64,000 nt of DNA from Calditrichia bacterium (lineage in GTDB: Bacteria > Calditrichota > Calditrichia > RBG-13-44-9 > J075), in NCBI GenBank assembly GCA_028284905.1, contig JANQQU010000012.1:124001-188000 (forward strand), in the 5' to 3' direction. Position numbers and translations under genes: made by a program. Each line of letters begins with the position of its first letter. The first letter of the stretch is position 1. The notes below the pieces were generated by a model that saw only the letters and a program-made list of their open reading frames with translations, was not told where the DNA came from and made no database searches. Shown here in pieces: positions 6,454-16,350 of the stretch.

Positions 6454-9400
6454 ATGGGAAACTTCTCGCAAAATTTAAATAAACTAAAATATTCGATTAT
6501 CACGCTGTTATTATTGATGATACCAATCGGATATTATTTCTACGAATACGTCCCTTCCCGGGAAGATTATTTCACCAGTCGGAATCTGCGTCTGCTGGGA
6601 GAAATGAGCGAGCATATCAATGAAAAAGTGAAAAATTACAAAACCAGTCTCGATAATGTGCTCATTAAAAATCAGCTGATAAAAACTGTATTGAATAATT
6701 CCCGAATAAGCCCGGTAACGCAGGATGAAATGCAGCTGATGAAGCGCCGAAAAGTCCGGAAAGCTGTCGAAGATCAACTGCATGGTATCGAAAACTTTTC
6801 TCTGCAGGAATACCGGATACAGCCGGGATTTAGTTTGCTGGATTCGGTTTTTAATGATTTATGCAGGCCGGCAAACGCAACCGAGATACAATCATTATCT
6901 TATCATCGTCAGTTCTCGCATACCCGTTTTTCTTTGGCGCCGTCAGCCGATGGAGCCAATCTTCACTTAAAATATCTCGGTCAGCGAAAAGATCCGGCAA
7001 ATGCCTGGGGAGGCACTTTTACGGTTTTTCTAAATGGCACAATTGGTTTGCAGGAATTGGTGGCACCATTAATACAACCGGAAATTTTCGATAATATTCT
7101 CGTCCTGAATCGAAGCAACGATAACACCGTTGTCTATCAGGCAGTGAAGAGAGAGTTTTTGGCAACCCGGCTGGATACATTGCTGAAATCTGCAGCGATT
7201 GGTGAACATGGCAGTTGGCGGGAAATCACCATGGGAAATACCCGCTATAAAATGTATACTCAGCCGATTCGCATTTCCTACCTGGGAGATCTTCCGGAAT
7301 TACACAGCGCACCATCGATAGACTGGGAGCTTGTTGGGTTGGTCGAAGCTGAAAAGTTTGAGGCTGCCAGCCGGGAAATTTCTCATTTCCGAATAACCCT
7401 TTTCATTTACCTGGTGTTTGTGGTGTTGATCAGCCTGCCGTTTATTAAGCTGCGCTATATCGGAGAACGTGAGGAATTAAAGAAAAATGACCTATTGCTC
7501 GGGCTATTTGCTATTCTCCTCGGGGCCGGCGGCCTCACATTTTTTCTGCTGACACTGTTTGCGGAAAGTAAAGATGTTGGGATACTGAATGACTCCCTGA
7601 AGAAGTTTGCTATGGAAATCGAAGAAAATTTCCATAGCGAAATCGATCAGGCGATATTGCAGGTCGATCACTTCAAGGAAAACTTCTCCTGGCAGGGAAA
7701 TGAAGCCCGAAAAACTTCCGTACTATTCGATCCCGACTATCGGGTGAATGCTGCTGAAAAAATACCTTATCCGTTTTTTAATCAAATCGCCTGGATTGCC
7801 GGTAACGGCGAGCAGGCCAGAAAAGTGGGCACCCGGCAAACGCTGACGCCATTGGTTAATGTGGAACAGCGGGAATATTTTCAGCGGATTAAAAATCGCC
7901 AGTATTGGTACCGCTCCGGTGGTAAACCGTTTTTTATTCAGCCGATCATTTCCATCACTACCGGCGAGAATAACGCTGTTATCAGCCTTCCCGATAGCGT
8001 CCGTGCCGATGTGTTAAAACCAGTCGATCCCGCGTTGAATGCGCTGCCGGACCAAGCAGTTGTGCCAACAGTCGTGGCGCTGTCCCTCAATTTCACCTCA
8101 CTGCAAAATACACTCTTCCCGCAAGGGTTTGGTTATAGCATTATTGATGAAAACGGCAAAGTATTATTTCATAGCGATGCCGATAAAAACCTCCAGGAAA
8201 ATTTCTTTACCGAATGTGATAACAACGAGCAGTTGAGAGGGGCAGTCTTCTCTCGGGTAGAGAGTGAAATTTACGTCGATTATATCGGCCGGGGGCATCG
8301 CATTTTTGTTCGCCCTTTACCGGATATGCCCTGGACGTTGATTACCTTTGCAGATGTCGCTTTATTGCGTACCCCGGAGCTAAGTTTGTTAAGCATTGCC
8401 GTTTTGCTCTTTCTGTTTTTGCTCAGCGCTTATGCCCTGGTGCTGGCCTTATCGAAATCGATCAATATTTTCAACGATCGCAACTGGTTTTGGCCGCAAA
8501 AAGGATTGGACAAAACCTATCGGCTATATATACCATTTATGTTTGGTGTTGCCGGATTCTGCTACGCCGCTTTTTTTCATTTGAATAATGGCGAGACGTT
8601 TTACCTGGGCATTTTATTGCCGTTGATAACTGTCGCAGTTACCCATTTTCTGTTCCGGGAGAAGATGGATTTTTCCCGATTGAAGCATTATGCGAATGAA
8701 TATCGTCGTGCGTTTCCGGCTCTGCTGGGAATCTTGCTCATTTCCGGTATCTGGCTGCATTATCAAGCCGTCGCCTATGCTGCCGTTTTTGCGCTTTTCG
8801 GCGCAATTCTCGCATCGGATCAAATAACCAAATTAGCGAATAAAGAGAAATTCCCGATTCACTACATCCGTTATGCGATGAGTGGCGTTGCCTTCCTGGT
8901 AATGATATCAATTCTGCCGGTGATCGCTTTTTTTAAGGTCGCCTACGATGCGGAAATGGAGCTGCTGATCAAACGTAGTCAGATCCATCTGTTGCAGGAC
9001 TATCATGAACGACAGCAACGTTTAAAGGCTGAATTACAGCAATTTAAGCCAGCGGAGAATTCTGGTCCTCAAAACGAATGCCGTTTAAATATTCTGGAAA
9101 GCAGGCGACTGGATTATCAGAATGCTGATGATATCTATGCCCGATTTTTCTTCCAATCCTATATCGGTAGCAAAGATTCGCTGCCAACTGCTGCGAATGG
9201 GCCGATGCGCGAGCGGTTTAAAGATTTTAGCACTTCAAATGGTGATTCGATCGTTTGGGAGCCGGAAACTGCCTCGCCCGTAGATTCCCTGCTGGCATTT
9301 TTTCGAGCGCGTCTGAAAATCGCTCATCACGAGACTCTCGCCCTTTTTCATAATCAAACTGCAGATAGTGCCTGGCAATGGCAGGTTGCCGCAAACCAGC

Positions 9401-10707
9401 TATTGCTCTTTCGAAAAAATAGTCCACCCTACGAGGGCATTCCGGTGATTGTCAGCCAGCTGAAATTCTTTACCAAGCCGACTGGCTGGATCTGGTTTTT
9501 AGGATTACCAATGTTGATTATCATGATTTTCCTCATGCTCATGTTTTTCGTTCAAAAGGTGTTTATTCATGATATCGCTATTCCAAATTATGCTGATGGA
9601 GACGAAATGACCATGCTGGCACTTTTACAGAATACTTTATATATCGGCCAGCCCAACTCCGGAAAAAGTGCGTTTATTCAGAGAATACATTATAAATATG
9701 TTATCGATATTCGCAAGATGGATGCCCCGGCAGATTTAACGAATGCATTACGGAATGTTTTAGAAACGCCTTGCTGGGAGAATCCGAAAACGGTGATTAT
9801 TCTCGATCATTTTGATCATCATCTTGGGCTGGCAGATTGGGATAAAGCTAAATTAACCTTGCTGGAATCTCTTATTTCCACCCATCAAAGAAATTTGGTG
9901 ATCGTAACTGCAATAGATCCGGAAATCTTCTTTACCCGCCGGTCGCTGGATGAACAGGTGAATCCGGGAGAAAACAAAAGGGAGAGTGAGCGCTGGGCGA
10001 TTGCTTTAAGCTCATTCACCAAAGCCTATCATAATATCCGGGCGAATAGCAAAATTTTTCATGAGTTCATAAAGGATGCTTCGGAAGCAGCTGTTTATTC
10101 CCGGGAAGATGAGAATGAAAAAGTGCGGATTGTCCAATTGTATCAAACGGTAGCGGACGAATGTGCCCATACGCTTTTTTTGCAAAATCTTGGGACGCAA
10201 TTGGTTTTAAATGTCGATTTCCGGAATGAGTTTTTTAATCCGGAAGTATTAGTTGATGAAATTCTACAACGGGCGGAACCTTATTACAAATCGATTTGGG
10301 CTGTTTTGGGAGTCGAAGAAAAAATAGTCCTCTATCATTTGGCCCGCAATGGTTTTGCCCCGCCAAAAGACGCCCGGGTGGTTCGTACCTTAACCAGAAA
10401 AGGGTTGCTCCATAAGGAATTGCGATTCCGCTTGCTCAACGAAAGTTTTCGGAAGTATGTATTGACGGCAGAGCCGGGCGGTGTGATCGAAAAGTGGAGA
10501 GAAAGCAGCGAAAGAGGCTGGCAGGATATCCGGACACCGCTGGTGACGGTTTTGATCGCACTTGCCTTATTTTTGTTCGTAACGCAACGGACAACATTTG
10601 ACGAAGGCATTGCCTGGCTCTCCGCAATTACCGCCGTTGTGCCTGTCCTGATGAAGCTGGTTAATGTTTTTCGTTTGCCATCGCGAAAGAAAACAGCTCA
10701 GGAATAG
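6454..10707 (+). CDS. Giant membrane sensor with Cache-like domains fused to a P-loop NTPase and winged helix
   Basis: This 1417-residue protein starts at ATG 6454, after CAGGAG. A transmembrane helix (14-31) leads to a first extracytoplasmic domain (about 32-312), helices at 313-332 and 346-369, and a dCache-like domain (about 370-640; REYFQRI, YSIIDENGKVLFHSD, VDYIGRGHRIFVRPL, PWTLITF). A block of about six helices follows (641-828), then a third extracytoplasmic stretch (829-1010) and a helix (1011-1033). The cytoplasmic part has Walker A GQPNSGKS (1065-1072), Walker B VIILDHFD (1114-1121), a sensor-like strand LVIVTAID (1148-1155) and a winged-helix-like region (about 1270-1340). Two more helices (1361-1405) close it. 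It looks like a ligand-gated membrane ATPase or signalling hub. I know no named family with this exact architecture, and no partner gene is evident. Confidence 0.8.
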   Translation: MGNFSQNLNKLKYSIITLLLLMIPIGYYFYEYVPSREDYFTSRNLRLLGEMSEHINEKVKNYKTSLDNVLIKNQLIKTVLNNSRISPVTQDEMQLMKRRKVRKAVEDQLHGIENFSLQEYRIQPGFSLLDSVFNDLCRPANATEIQSLSYHRQFSHTRFSLAPSADGANLHLKYLGQRKDPANAWGGTFTVFLNGTIGLQELVAPLIQPEIFDNILVLNRSNDNTVVYQAVKREFLATRLDTLLKSAAIGEHGSWREITMGNTRYKMYTQPIRISYLGDLPELHSAPSIDWELVGLVEAEKFEAASREISHFRITLFIYLVFVVLISLPFIKLRYIGEREELKKNDLLLGLFAILLGAGGLTFFLLTLFAESKDVGILNDSLKKFAMEIEENFHSEIDQAILQVDHFKENFSWQGNEARKTSVLFDPDYRVNAAEKIPYPFFNQIAWIAGNGEQARKVGTRQTLTPLVNVEQREYFQRIKNRQYWYRSGGKPFFIQPIISITTGENNAVISLPDSVRADVLKPVDPALNALPDQAVVPTVVALSLNFTSLQNTLFPQGFGYSIIDENGKVLFHSDADKNLQENFFTECDNNEQLRGAVFSRVESEIYVDYIGRGHRIFVRPLPDMPWTLITFADVALLRTPELSLLSIAVLLFLFLLSAYALVLALSKSINIFNDRNWFWPQKGLDKTYRLYIPFMFGVAGFCYAAFFHLNNGETFYLGILLPLITVAVTHFLFREKMDFSRLKHYANEYRRAFPALLGILLISGIWLHYQAVAYAAVFALFGAILASDQITKLANKEKFPIHYIRYAMSGVAFLVMISILPVIAFFKVAYDAEMELLIKRSQIHLLQDYHERQQRLKAELQQFKPAENSGPQNECRLNILESRRLDYQNADDIYARFFFQSYIGSKDSLPTAANGPMRERFKDFSTSNGDSIVWEPETASPVDSLLAFFRARLKIAHHETLALFHNQTADSAWQWQVAANQLLLFRKNSPPYEGIPVIVSQLKFFTKPTGWIWFLGLPMLIIMIFLMLMFFVQKVFIHDIAIPNYADGDEMTMLALLQNTLYIGQPNSGKSAFIQRIHYKYVIDIRKMDAPADLTNALRNVLETPCWENPKTVIILDHFDHHLGLADWDKAKLTLLESLISTHQRNLVIVTAIDPEIFFTRRSLDEQVNPGENKRESERWAIALSSFTKAYHNIRANSKIFHEFIKDASEAAVYSREDENEKVRIVQLYQTVADECAHTLFLQNLGTQLVLNVDFRNEFFNPEVLVDEILQRAEPYYKSIWAVLGVEEKIVLYHLARNGFAPPKDARVVRTLTRKGLLHKELRFRLLNESFRKYVLTAEPGGVIEKWRESSERGWQDIRTPLVTVLIALALFLFVTQRTTFDEGIAWLSAITAVVPVLMKLVNVFRLPSRKKTAQE

Positions 10708-11103
10708 ACCGTTATGTTAAGCGAATGCTGCAAAAATTACGCATCCGCTAGTTTTTGCAGCATCGCCTCGCATTTTTTCCGTTCGTTATTGAAAAGCACT
10801 CTTTCTTAATTCTATTAAAAATATACACTTAATGATCAATAATACGCTGGTTTTCCAAATTTTATCAAGAGATATTATGATAATTAATTTTATTTTTGTA
10901 ATTTGGGAAGCATTATTCGATCTGGTTATTGCGCGCGATGAAATTCTTTAAAAACAGGAATGTATAACGAAATCGTTTGCGTATCAGATGATGAGGAAGA
11001 TGGAGAACGGTGAGCACACCTCATCCTATAATGAAAAAATTCACCAGATAGATTTTCTAATTTATTTTAACTAACCGATCTAATTAAAGTTTGTGGAGGC
11101 TTT
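10708..11103. other. Intergenic region with a hairpin and an AT-rich leader
   Basis: No gene is visible. The first 70 bases hold the hairpin listed separately. The remaining 320 bases are AT-rich and must carry the promoter and leader of the TonB-dependent receptor gene. A Shine-Dalgarno sequence GTGGAGG (11093-11099) precedes ATG 11104. Confidence 0.5.
10721..10777 (+). terminator. Terminator-like hairpin after the sensor-NTPase gene
   Basis: ATGCTGCAAAAA (10725-10736) pairs perfectly with TTTTTGCAGCAT (10752-10763), with GCG/CGC extending the stem past a bulge. A run of six T follows at 10772-10777. It lies 14 bases after the stop codon. Confidence 0.6.
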
Positions 11104-13893
11104 ATGGTTCGTAAGTCACTATTAACAGTCATTCTGCTAGCGGCAATGTCTATAGGATTGCTGGCAGGATCCATAACGGGTAAGGTTACCGATGCGAGTT
11201 CCGGCGAAGCATTGATCGGTGCGAATGTCGTCGTTGAAGGCACCAGCCTTGGTGGTGCTACCGATATTAATGGCGATTATGCTATCGATAATGTCGATGA
11301 TGGTACTTATACCGTTATTGTATCCTACATCGGATACACAGAAGGTATTTTCACAGTTCGGGTTAGCGGCGGCTCCGGTTCTTTGGATGCATCCCTGCAG
11401 CCCAGTGGTATTGGTCTGAATGCTGTAACGATCAGTGCCTCTCGTCGTCCGGAAAAAACACTGGAAGCACCGGCTTCCGTTAGTGTTCTGGATGCACGGG
11501 AAGTTTCTACCAATTCCGGTTTAAGCTCTGTAGACGCGCTTCGTAATGTACCGGGTGTGGACGTGTCCACAACTGGTGTTGACCGTCGTGAATTGGTATT
11601 GCGTGGTTTTAACAACGCATTCTCCGGCGCAACTTATGTGCTTACCGATTATCGTCAGGCGGCGGTGCCCGCACTTGCGGTAAACATCCACTCTATTATG
11701 CCCAATATCGCCATTGATGTTGAAAAGGTAGAAGTGGTTCGCGGTCCTGGTTCTGCACTGTATGGTCCTGGTGTAGATGCTGGGGTTATTCATTATATTA
11801 CCAAGAATCCTTTTGATCATCCTGGTTCAACTGTTTCGGTTGGCTTTGGTGAGCGTGATGCTTTTGTCTATGCATTCCGTAATGCTGGCAAAATTTCTGA
11901 AACGCTTGGTTACAAAGTTACCGGTCAGTATGGCGAAGCAGACGACTGGGCATTGGATCCCAACGATCCGGATGATGCAGTCCAATTGGCTGGCGATGTA
12001 CGGCCGCGTGTTAATGATTTTGAGAAAAAGAATTTTAATGGCATGTTACAATGGCGCCCCGGTTCCAATGTAACGCTTACCGCTAATGCCGGTTATTCCG
12101 AACTGAAAGCGACCACGCTTACCGGTATTGGTACCACCCAGGCAGATGGTTTCGGATATGGCTATGGCCAGTTCCGCCTGCAGGCTGGTGGATTGTTTGC
12201 CCAGGTCTATTATAATAAGAATGATGCCGGTGAGTCTTTTGTATATGGTACTGGTAATCTGGTTGTTGACCGTGGTGAACAAATCAATGTTCAGTCCCAG
12301 TATGACTTTAGTTTGAGTGATAAGCAGCAGTTTATCATTGGAGCTGATGTTGATATGTTAACGCCGAAAACAGATGCGACGATTTACGGTCGTAACGAAG
12401 ATAATGACGACATCACCGAGTATGGTGGTTATATTCAGTCTTTAACCCGCTTATCTCCCAAGCTGGACCTGACCGTTGCACTGCGCGGTGACTATGACAA
12501 CATCATCGAAGAGATTTCTCTCTCTCCGCGTGTTGGTCTGGTTTTCAAGCCGACTGGTACTTCCGCACTTCGCGCTACATATAACCGCGCGTTTGCATTA
12601 CCGGGTTCCAACTCTCTCTTCCTCGATATCGTTGCTGGCCAGGCCGGCCCGATCACCGTTCGTGGTCTTGGCGCGAAAGATGGTCACGTATGGGAAAGAG
12701 ATGCTTCTTTTGCCGCACTTGCCGGTACCGATCTGGTTGCCCGCAGTCTTAATCCTGCCGCCGCTGGCGCCAAACAGCCGGTTGGTCTCACCCTGGATGC
12801 TGTGTATGGCTCCGTTTATGCCGGTCTTGCAGCTATTCCTACAGATAACCTTGCTGCATTACTTTCTGCACAACTTGGTCTGCCGATTGATGCCGCTACC
12901 GCAGGGGCACTGGTTGGCTTGTTAGCACCGGGCACCACCAATGTTACCGGTTTCTCTCAGGGACAAATGGTTATTCCGAACCTTTCCGGCGGCCCCGGAA
13001 AAGTGGTATCGGATTTGACCGATGTTGCCCCGCTGGAGCATGTTGTTTCCCAGACATTTGAAGTTGGCTATAAAGGTTTACTCGGCGACAAACTGTTGAT
13101 TGCAGTAGACGGTTACTATTCTCAGAAAGAGAATTTCACCGGACCGCTCATTCTTGAGACGCCGCTGGTTTACGTCCCGTCATTAGCCGGTGATCTCACA
13201 GGCGCTCTTGCAGCTGGTATTACCGGAAATGCTACACTTGCCGGAACACTGCAATTGTTGGGCGTTTCTCCGGAACAAGCTGCAGCATTGATCGTTGGCC
13301 TCGCAGCCGGCGAACTGCCGGATGCTTCTACACCGGTGGCAGCGGTTGTCTCCGGAAGTAATGCACCTGGTGCTGGCGCGTTACCGGAACTGATGCTCAC
13401 CTATCGTAACTTCGGTAAAGTTTCTTACTGGGGTATCGATGCCAGTCTGCAGTATTTTGCTGATGAGAATGTAAGTTTCTTCAGTAACGTTTCTTTCGTC
13501 AGCGACGATTTCTTCGACAATGAAGAGCTGGAAGAAAGCAATACTGCATTGTCCCTGGCACTTAATGCACCGACCTTTAAGATTAAGTCCGGAATTAATA
13601 TTAATATTCCGCGCGGCGCTAATGCCAGCGCAGCCGTTCGCTACGTGAAGGACTTCCCGGTACTTTCCGGTCCGTATGTTGGCGGTATTCCGGAGCCGTT
13701 CGGTACTGGTCGTGGCGGTGTTGATGATTATGTATTGTATGACTTCTCTATCGGCTATGACTTTGCCAAGTATGCTCAAGGTCTTCGTGTCGATTTAATT
13801 GCCCAGAACGCCCTGGATAATCGCCATCGTGAATTCGTAGGCGCTCCGCAAGTTGGCCGTGTAGGTATGGTTCGTTTGACTTACACTCGTTAA
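11104..13893 (+). CDS. TonB-dependent outer-membrane receptor
   Basis: This is a 929-residue outer-membrane receptor. A signal peptide (about 1-21) is followed by a carboxypeptidase-regulatory-like domain (about 22-100; SITGKVTDASSGEALIGANV). A TonB plug (about 115-235) carries the conserved VEVVRGPGSALYGPG, then comes a beta-barrel to the C-terminus. It would take up a large or scarce ligand with energy from TonB-ExbBD, which are not encoded here; no substrate can be named. Two Ala/Gly/Leu-rich segments (about 545-620 and 695-760) are unusual for barrel loops and look helical. Its codon choice favours GGT, GCT and CGT more than its neighbours, a sign of high expression. A strong intrinsic terminator follows. 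Confidence 0.9.
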   Translation: MVRKSLLTVILLAAMSIGLLAGSITGKVTDASSGEALIGANVVVEGTSLGGATDINGDYAIDNVDDGTYTVIVSYIGYTEGIFTVRVSGGSGSLDASLQPSGIGLNAVTISASRRPEKTLEAPASVSVLDAREVSTNSGLSSVDALRNVPGVDVSTTGVDRRELVLRGFNNAFSGATYVLTDYRQAAVPALAVNIHSIMPNIAIDVEKVEVVRGPGSALYGPGVDAGVIHYITKNPFDHPGSTVSVGFGERDAFVYAFRNAGKISETLGYKVTGQYGEADDWALDPNDPDDAVQLAGDVRPRVNDFEKKNFNGMLQWRPGSNVTLTANAGYSELKATTLTGIGTTQADGFGYGYGQFRLQAGGLFAQVYYNKNDAGESFVYGTGNLVVDRGEQINVQSQYDFSLSDKQQFIIGADVDMLTPKTDATIYGRNEDNDDITEYGGYIQSLTRLSPKLDLTVALRGDYDNIIEEISLSPRVGLVFKPTGTSALRATYNRAFALPGSNSLFLDIVAGQAGPITVRGLGAKDGHVWERDASFAALAGTDLVARSLNPAAAGAKQPVGLTLDAVYGSVYAGLAAIPTDNLAALLSAQLGLPIDAATAGALVGLLAPGTTNVTGFSQGQMVIPNLSGGPGKVVSDLTDVAPLEHVVSQTFEVGYKGLLGDKLLIAVDGYYSQKENFTGPLILETPLVYVPSLAGDLTGALAAGITGNATLAGTLQLLGVSPEQAAALIVGLAAGELPDASTPVAAVVSGSNAPGAGALPELMLTYRNFGKVSYWGIDASLQYFADENVSFFSNVSFVSDDFFDNEELEESNTALSLALNAPTFKIKSGININIPRGANASAAVRYVKDFPVLSGPYVGGIPEPFGTGRGGVDDYVLYDFSIGYDFAKYAQGLRVDLIAQNALDNRHREFVGAPQVGRVGMVRLTYTR

Positions 13894-13913
13894 TTTTGGG
13901 TAACATGATTTTG

Positions 13914-13947
13914 AAAAAGGCCGGTCTTTGTTACCGGCCTTTTTTTT
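13914..13947 (+). terminator. Rho-independent terminator
   Basis: AAAAAGGCCGGT (13914-13925), a 7-base loop, then ACCGGCC and eight T (ending at 13947). It is a textbook intrinsic terminator 20 bases after the TonB-receptor stop codon. Confidence 0.9.
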
Positions 13948-13980
13948 GTACTTTTCACTTCTCAGAAAGGATTCCTCCCA

Positions 13981-14694
13981 ATGAAGCGTCTGCTTGGCTT
14001 TTTGATTTTTTTGAAAACCATCATACCGATCCTCCTTGTCGCGATACTGCTGGTTTCCAGTTATATTGCCCTTAGTTCTCTTCAGGACATTGTGGAGGAA
14101 GCCACGCAATCATTTGATGAAAAAGCACAACTGGTGCAGGCAAAGGTAGATGCTGTCAAGGCTGAGGCTGCCCGCATCCTTGGGGAAGTACAAAAAATTC
14201 GTGATTCCGCTGCAACTTTCTCAACAGAAGTCGGAAAAATGATCACTCCGTTGAAAAGTTCCCTGTATGGATTACAGAACTCAATGAAAACTATTGCCGA
14301 GGCACTGGAAGGATTCATCAATGGGGTGGTTCGGGCAGTAAATAAAATTCCCGGAGTAAAGTTAAAACCATTGGATCTGAAAGGCGTTTTCAGGATTCCC
14401 GCTTTTGTCCCCACGCTGCCGGAGTTTGATTTGGATATTTCTCCGGATTTCAGCGCTATTCAGGAATTGGCAGTGATTTCCGAGGAAATGGCGGATGAAG
14501 CGCTGGCCAATATTCAACGGATCAATGAAGTGCTCGCTTTCTGGTGGCGAATGCTGCGGATTTTTTTGATCCTGATTATGCTTTGGTTGATACTTGCTGT
14601 CGTTGGATATGTGGTTCGGACCTTTGCGCGCCTGGATTACGGCTGGCGGTTGATGACCGGTAAAGCGGAAGAGGCCCGTTGGGAATTGTTGTAA
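13981..14694 (+). CDS. Hypothetical coiled-coil protein anchored by two TM helices
   Basis: This 237-residue protein has a transmembrane helix near the N-terminus (about 12-33) and another near the C-terminus (about 190-212). Between them lies a long heptad-rich helical stretch (about 35-115; DEKAQLVQAKVDAVKAEAARILGEVQKIRDSAATF) and then a Pro/Leu-rich linker. The membrane topology suggests a periplasmic coiled coil held at both ends. I do not recognise a family. It stands between two unrelated genes, preceded by a terminator, and so is probably transcribed alone. Confidence 0.75.
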   Translation: MKRLLGFLIFLKTIIPILLVAILLVSSYIALSSLQDIVEEATQSFDEKAQLVQAKVDAVKAEAARILGEVQKIRDSAATFSTEVGKMITPLKSSLYGLQNSMKTIAEALEGFINGVVRAVNKIPGVKLKPLDLKGVFRIPAFVPTLPEFDLDISPDFSAIQELAVISEEMADEALANIQRINEVLAFWWRMLRIFLILIMLWLILAVVGYVVRTFARLDYGWRLMTGKAEEARWELL

Positions 14695-14998
14695 ATTCTA
14701 GGAAAAAGACTCTTAATAGATCGTGAATTATATTTTATAAATTTTCAAAGTTACTGGTTACTTGTGGCTGGTAAAGACAATCCAGCAACCAGCAACAAAA
14801 GGCACAGGTTTAGTACACTTAGCTCACAATCTAATCAGTAATAACCAAGTCCTCCATTAGACGAATCACCGCACTGCCCGTTTGTTTAAGGAATTTGTAT
14901 CAAAAGCAACTTTACACTATCATGTCTGCGTAGCTTCGGTAACCAGATTCAAAATTTGTTTGCCGCTCAATTCAAAATTGAAAATAAAGGCATAGAAT
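14695..14998. other. Intergenic region with one heptamer array
   Basis: No gene is visible. The array at 14750-14796 is the only structure I recognise. The promoter of the beta-propeller gene is presumably in the last 150 bases. Confidence 0.4.
14750..14796. repeat. Heptamer array with inverted halves (GTTACTG / CAACCAG)
   Basis: Units GTTACTG, GTTACTT, GTGGCTG, GTAAAGA are followed by inverted-sense units CAATCCAG, CAACCAG, CAAC. The two halves can pair into an imperfect hairpin. It lies about 55 bases past the stop of the coiled-coil gene. Confidence 0.6.
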
Positions 14999-16243
14999 AT
15001 GAAAGTTGCTCGCTTACTTTTGATCCTCTTAATGTTGTCTCCCGTATTAGATTCTCTCATTGCTGAAGAAAGCTGGGATGCCTGGCGCGGCCCGAATCGA
15101 GATGGCAGCATCACCGGCCTGGAGTGGCAGGATAACCTGAAATCCCTCACGCCTAAATGGCAGTATCCTGCCGGGAAGACCTACAGCAGTCCAATAATTA
15201 CCCCGGACCGTGTATTTGATTTTAGTACTATCGATGATAATACTGTTGGTGTACGTGCGCTCTCCCGTCAGGATGGAAAAGTGCTCTGGGAGACGACCTG
15301 GGAAAGCAGTGGGGAAGTCCCTTTCTTTGCCCGCCGTAATGGCGCCTGGGTGCGCTCGACGCCGGCATGGGACGGAAAAACACTGTATGCCGGGGATATG
15401 CAAGAAGTGCTTGTTGCGCTCGACGGTGCCAGTGGCGAAGAACGCTGGCGGATTGATTTTCCTGCCACTTACAACCTACCGCGCCCGGATTTCGGCTTTT
15501 CATCTTCACCGTTAATTGATGGCGAGTTCCTTTATGTTCAGGCAGTAAACTCCATTCTTAAACTGGAGAAAAATAGCGGGAAGTTGATCTGGCGTGCTTT
15601 GGAAAACGAAGCAAATTTAGCAGATATGGCCTCTCGTGGTGCTTTTTCCTCACCTGTATTAACAGAAATCGCCGGTAAAAGACAACTGCTTGTTTTAACC
15701 CGTAGCAGTATGAACGGCCTTGATCCACAGGATGGGACGGTGCTCTGGTCTCAGGCGTTGCCATCTTTCCGGGGATGCCACATCCTGACACCGATTGTTT
15801 ACAAAAATTCGGTATTCACCAGTCCGCTGCGCGAACGCTCTTATTTGCTGGAGATTCAGCAGGAAAACGAACAATTCAGTGTGAATGAGTTATGGACGAA
15901 TAAGGCCAGTGGCTATATGTCTTCTCCCATTATTGTCGGCGATTATGTTTACCTCCATCTCGGGAATAAGCGACTGGAGTGTATCGATCTAAGAACCGGG
16001 GAAACCCGTTGGCGCACTTCAGAAACATATGGCGATTACGTCAGCATGATTTGGCAGGATGATAAAATGCTCATGCTTTCCCACGATGGCCGTTTGTCGC
16101 TGATTCGCCTCAATCCGGAGAAATTTGAGTTACTGGATACCTTCCAGGCGGCAAAATCGCAAACCTGGGCATATTTAGGGATTAGTAATCAGGAACTATA
16201 TGTCCGTTCGTTGGAAGGGCTGACGGTTTATAATTGGCAGTAG
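14999..16243 (+). CDS. Secreted PQQ-like beta-propeller protein
   Basis: This 414-residue protein has a signal peptide (about 1-22). It then has repeated beta-propeller blades of the PQQ-like type: DAWRGPNRDGSITG near the N-terminus, then LSRQDGKVLWETTW, LDGASGEERWRIDF, LEKNSGKLIWRA, LDPQDGTVLWSQ and IDLRTGETRWRT. The DWxxFRGPxxxG-like opening and the G-x-x-x-W blades are typical of BamB-like or PQQ-binding-like propellers in FCB and Planctomycetes genomes. Nothing shows that PQQ or metal is actually bound, so a scaffold or sensor role is as likely as enzyme activity. The ATG at 14999 follows AAAGG. Confidence 0.88.
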   Translation: MKVARLLLILLMLSPVLDSLIAEESWDAWRGPNRDGSITGLEWQDNLKSLTPKWQYPAGKTYSSPIITPDRVFDFSTIDDNTVGVRALSRQDGKVLWETTWESSGEVPFFARRNGAWVRSTPAWDGKTLYAGDMQEVLVALDGASGEERWRIDFPATYNLPRPDFGFSSSPLIDGEFLYVQAVNSILKLEKNSGKLIWRALENEANLADMASRGAFSSPVLTEIAGKRQLLVLTRSSMNGLDPQDGTVLWSQALPSFRGCHILTPIVYKNSVFTSPLRERSYLLEIQQENEQFSVNELWTNKASGYMSSPIIVGDYVYLHLGNKRLECIDLRTGETRWRTSETYGDYVSMIWQDDKMLMLSHDGRLSLIRLNPEKFELLDTFQAAKSQTWAYLGISNQELYVRSLEGLTVYNWQ

Positions 16244-16263
16244 TTTTTAGTCTTTAAATAAGA

Positions 16264-16290
16264 AAGCCCTTTGCAAATTGCAAAGGGCTT
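16264..16290. terminator. Perfect hairpin between convergent genes
   Basis: AAGCCCTTTGCAA and TTGCAAAGGGCTT are 13-base perfect arms around a single base. It sits between the convergent propeller and tetraheme cytochrome genes and can act on both strands. Confidence 0.75.
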
Positions 16291-16350
16291 AAGCAAGAAC
16301 TCCCCACACAGGGAGAGGATAGACGTTGATCTCTTCAGCTGAACGGTAAG

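Noticed and set aside
14999-16243. Reading the propeller protein as a PQQ-dependent dehydrogenase
   Set aside because: At 414 residues it is far shorter than quinoprotein dehydrogenases, and no Ca/PQQ-binding residues or heme motif can be seen.
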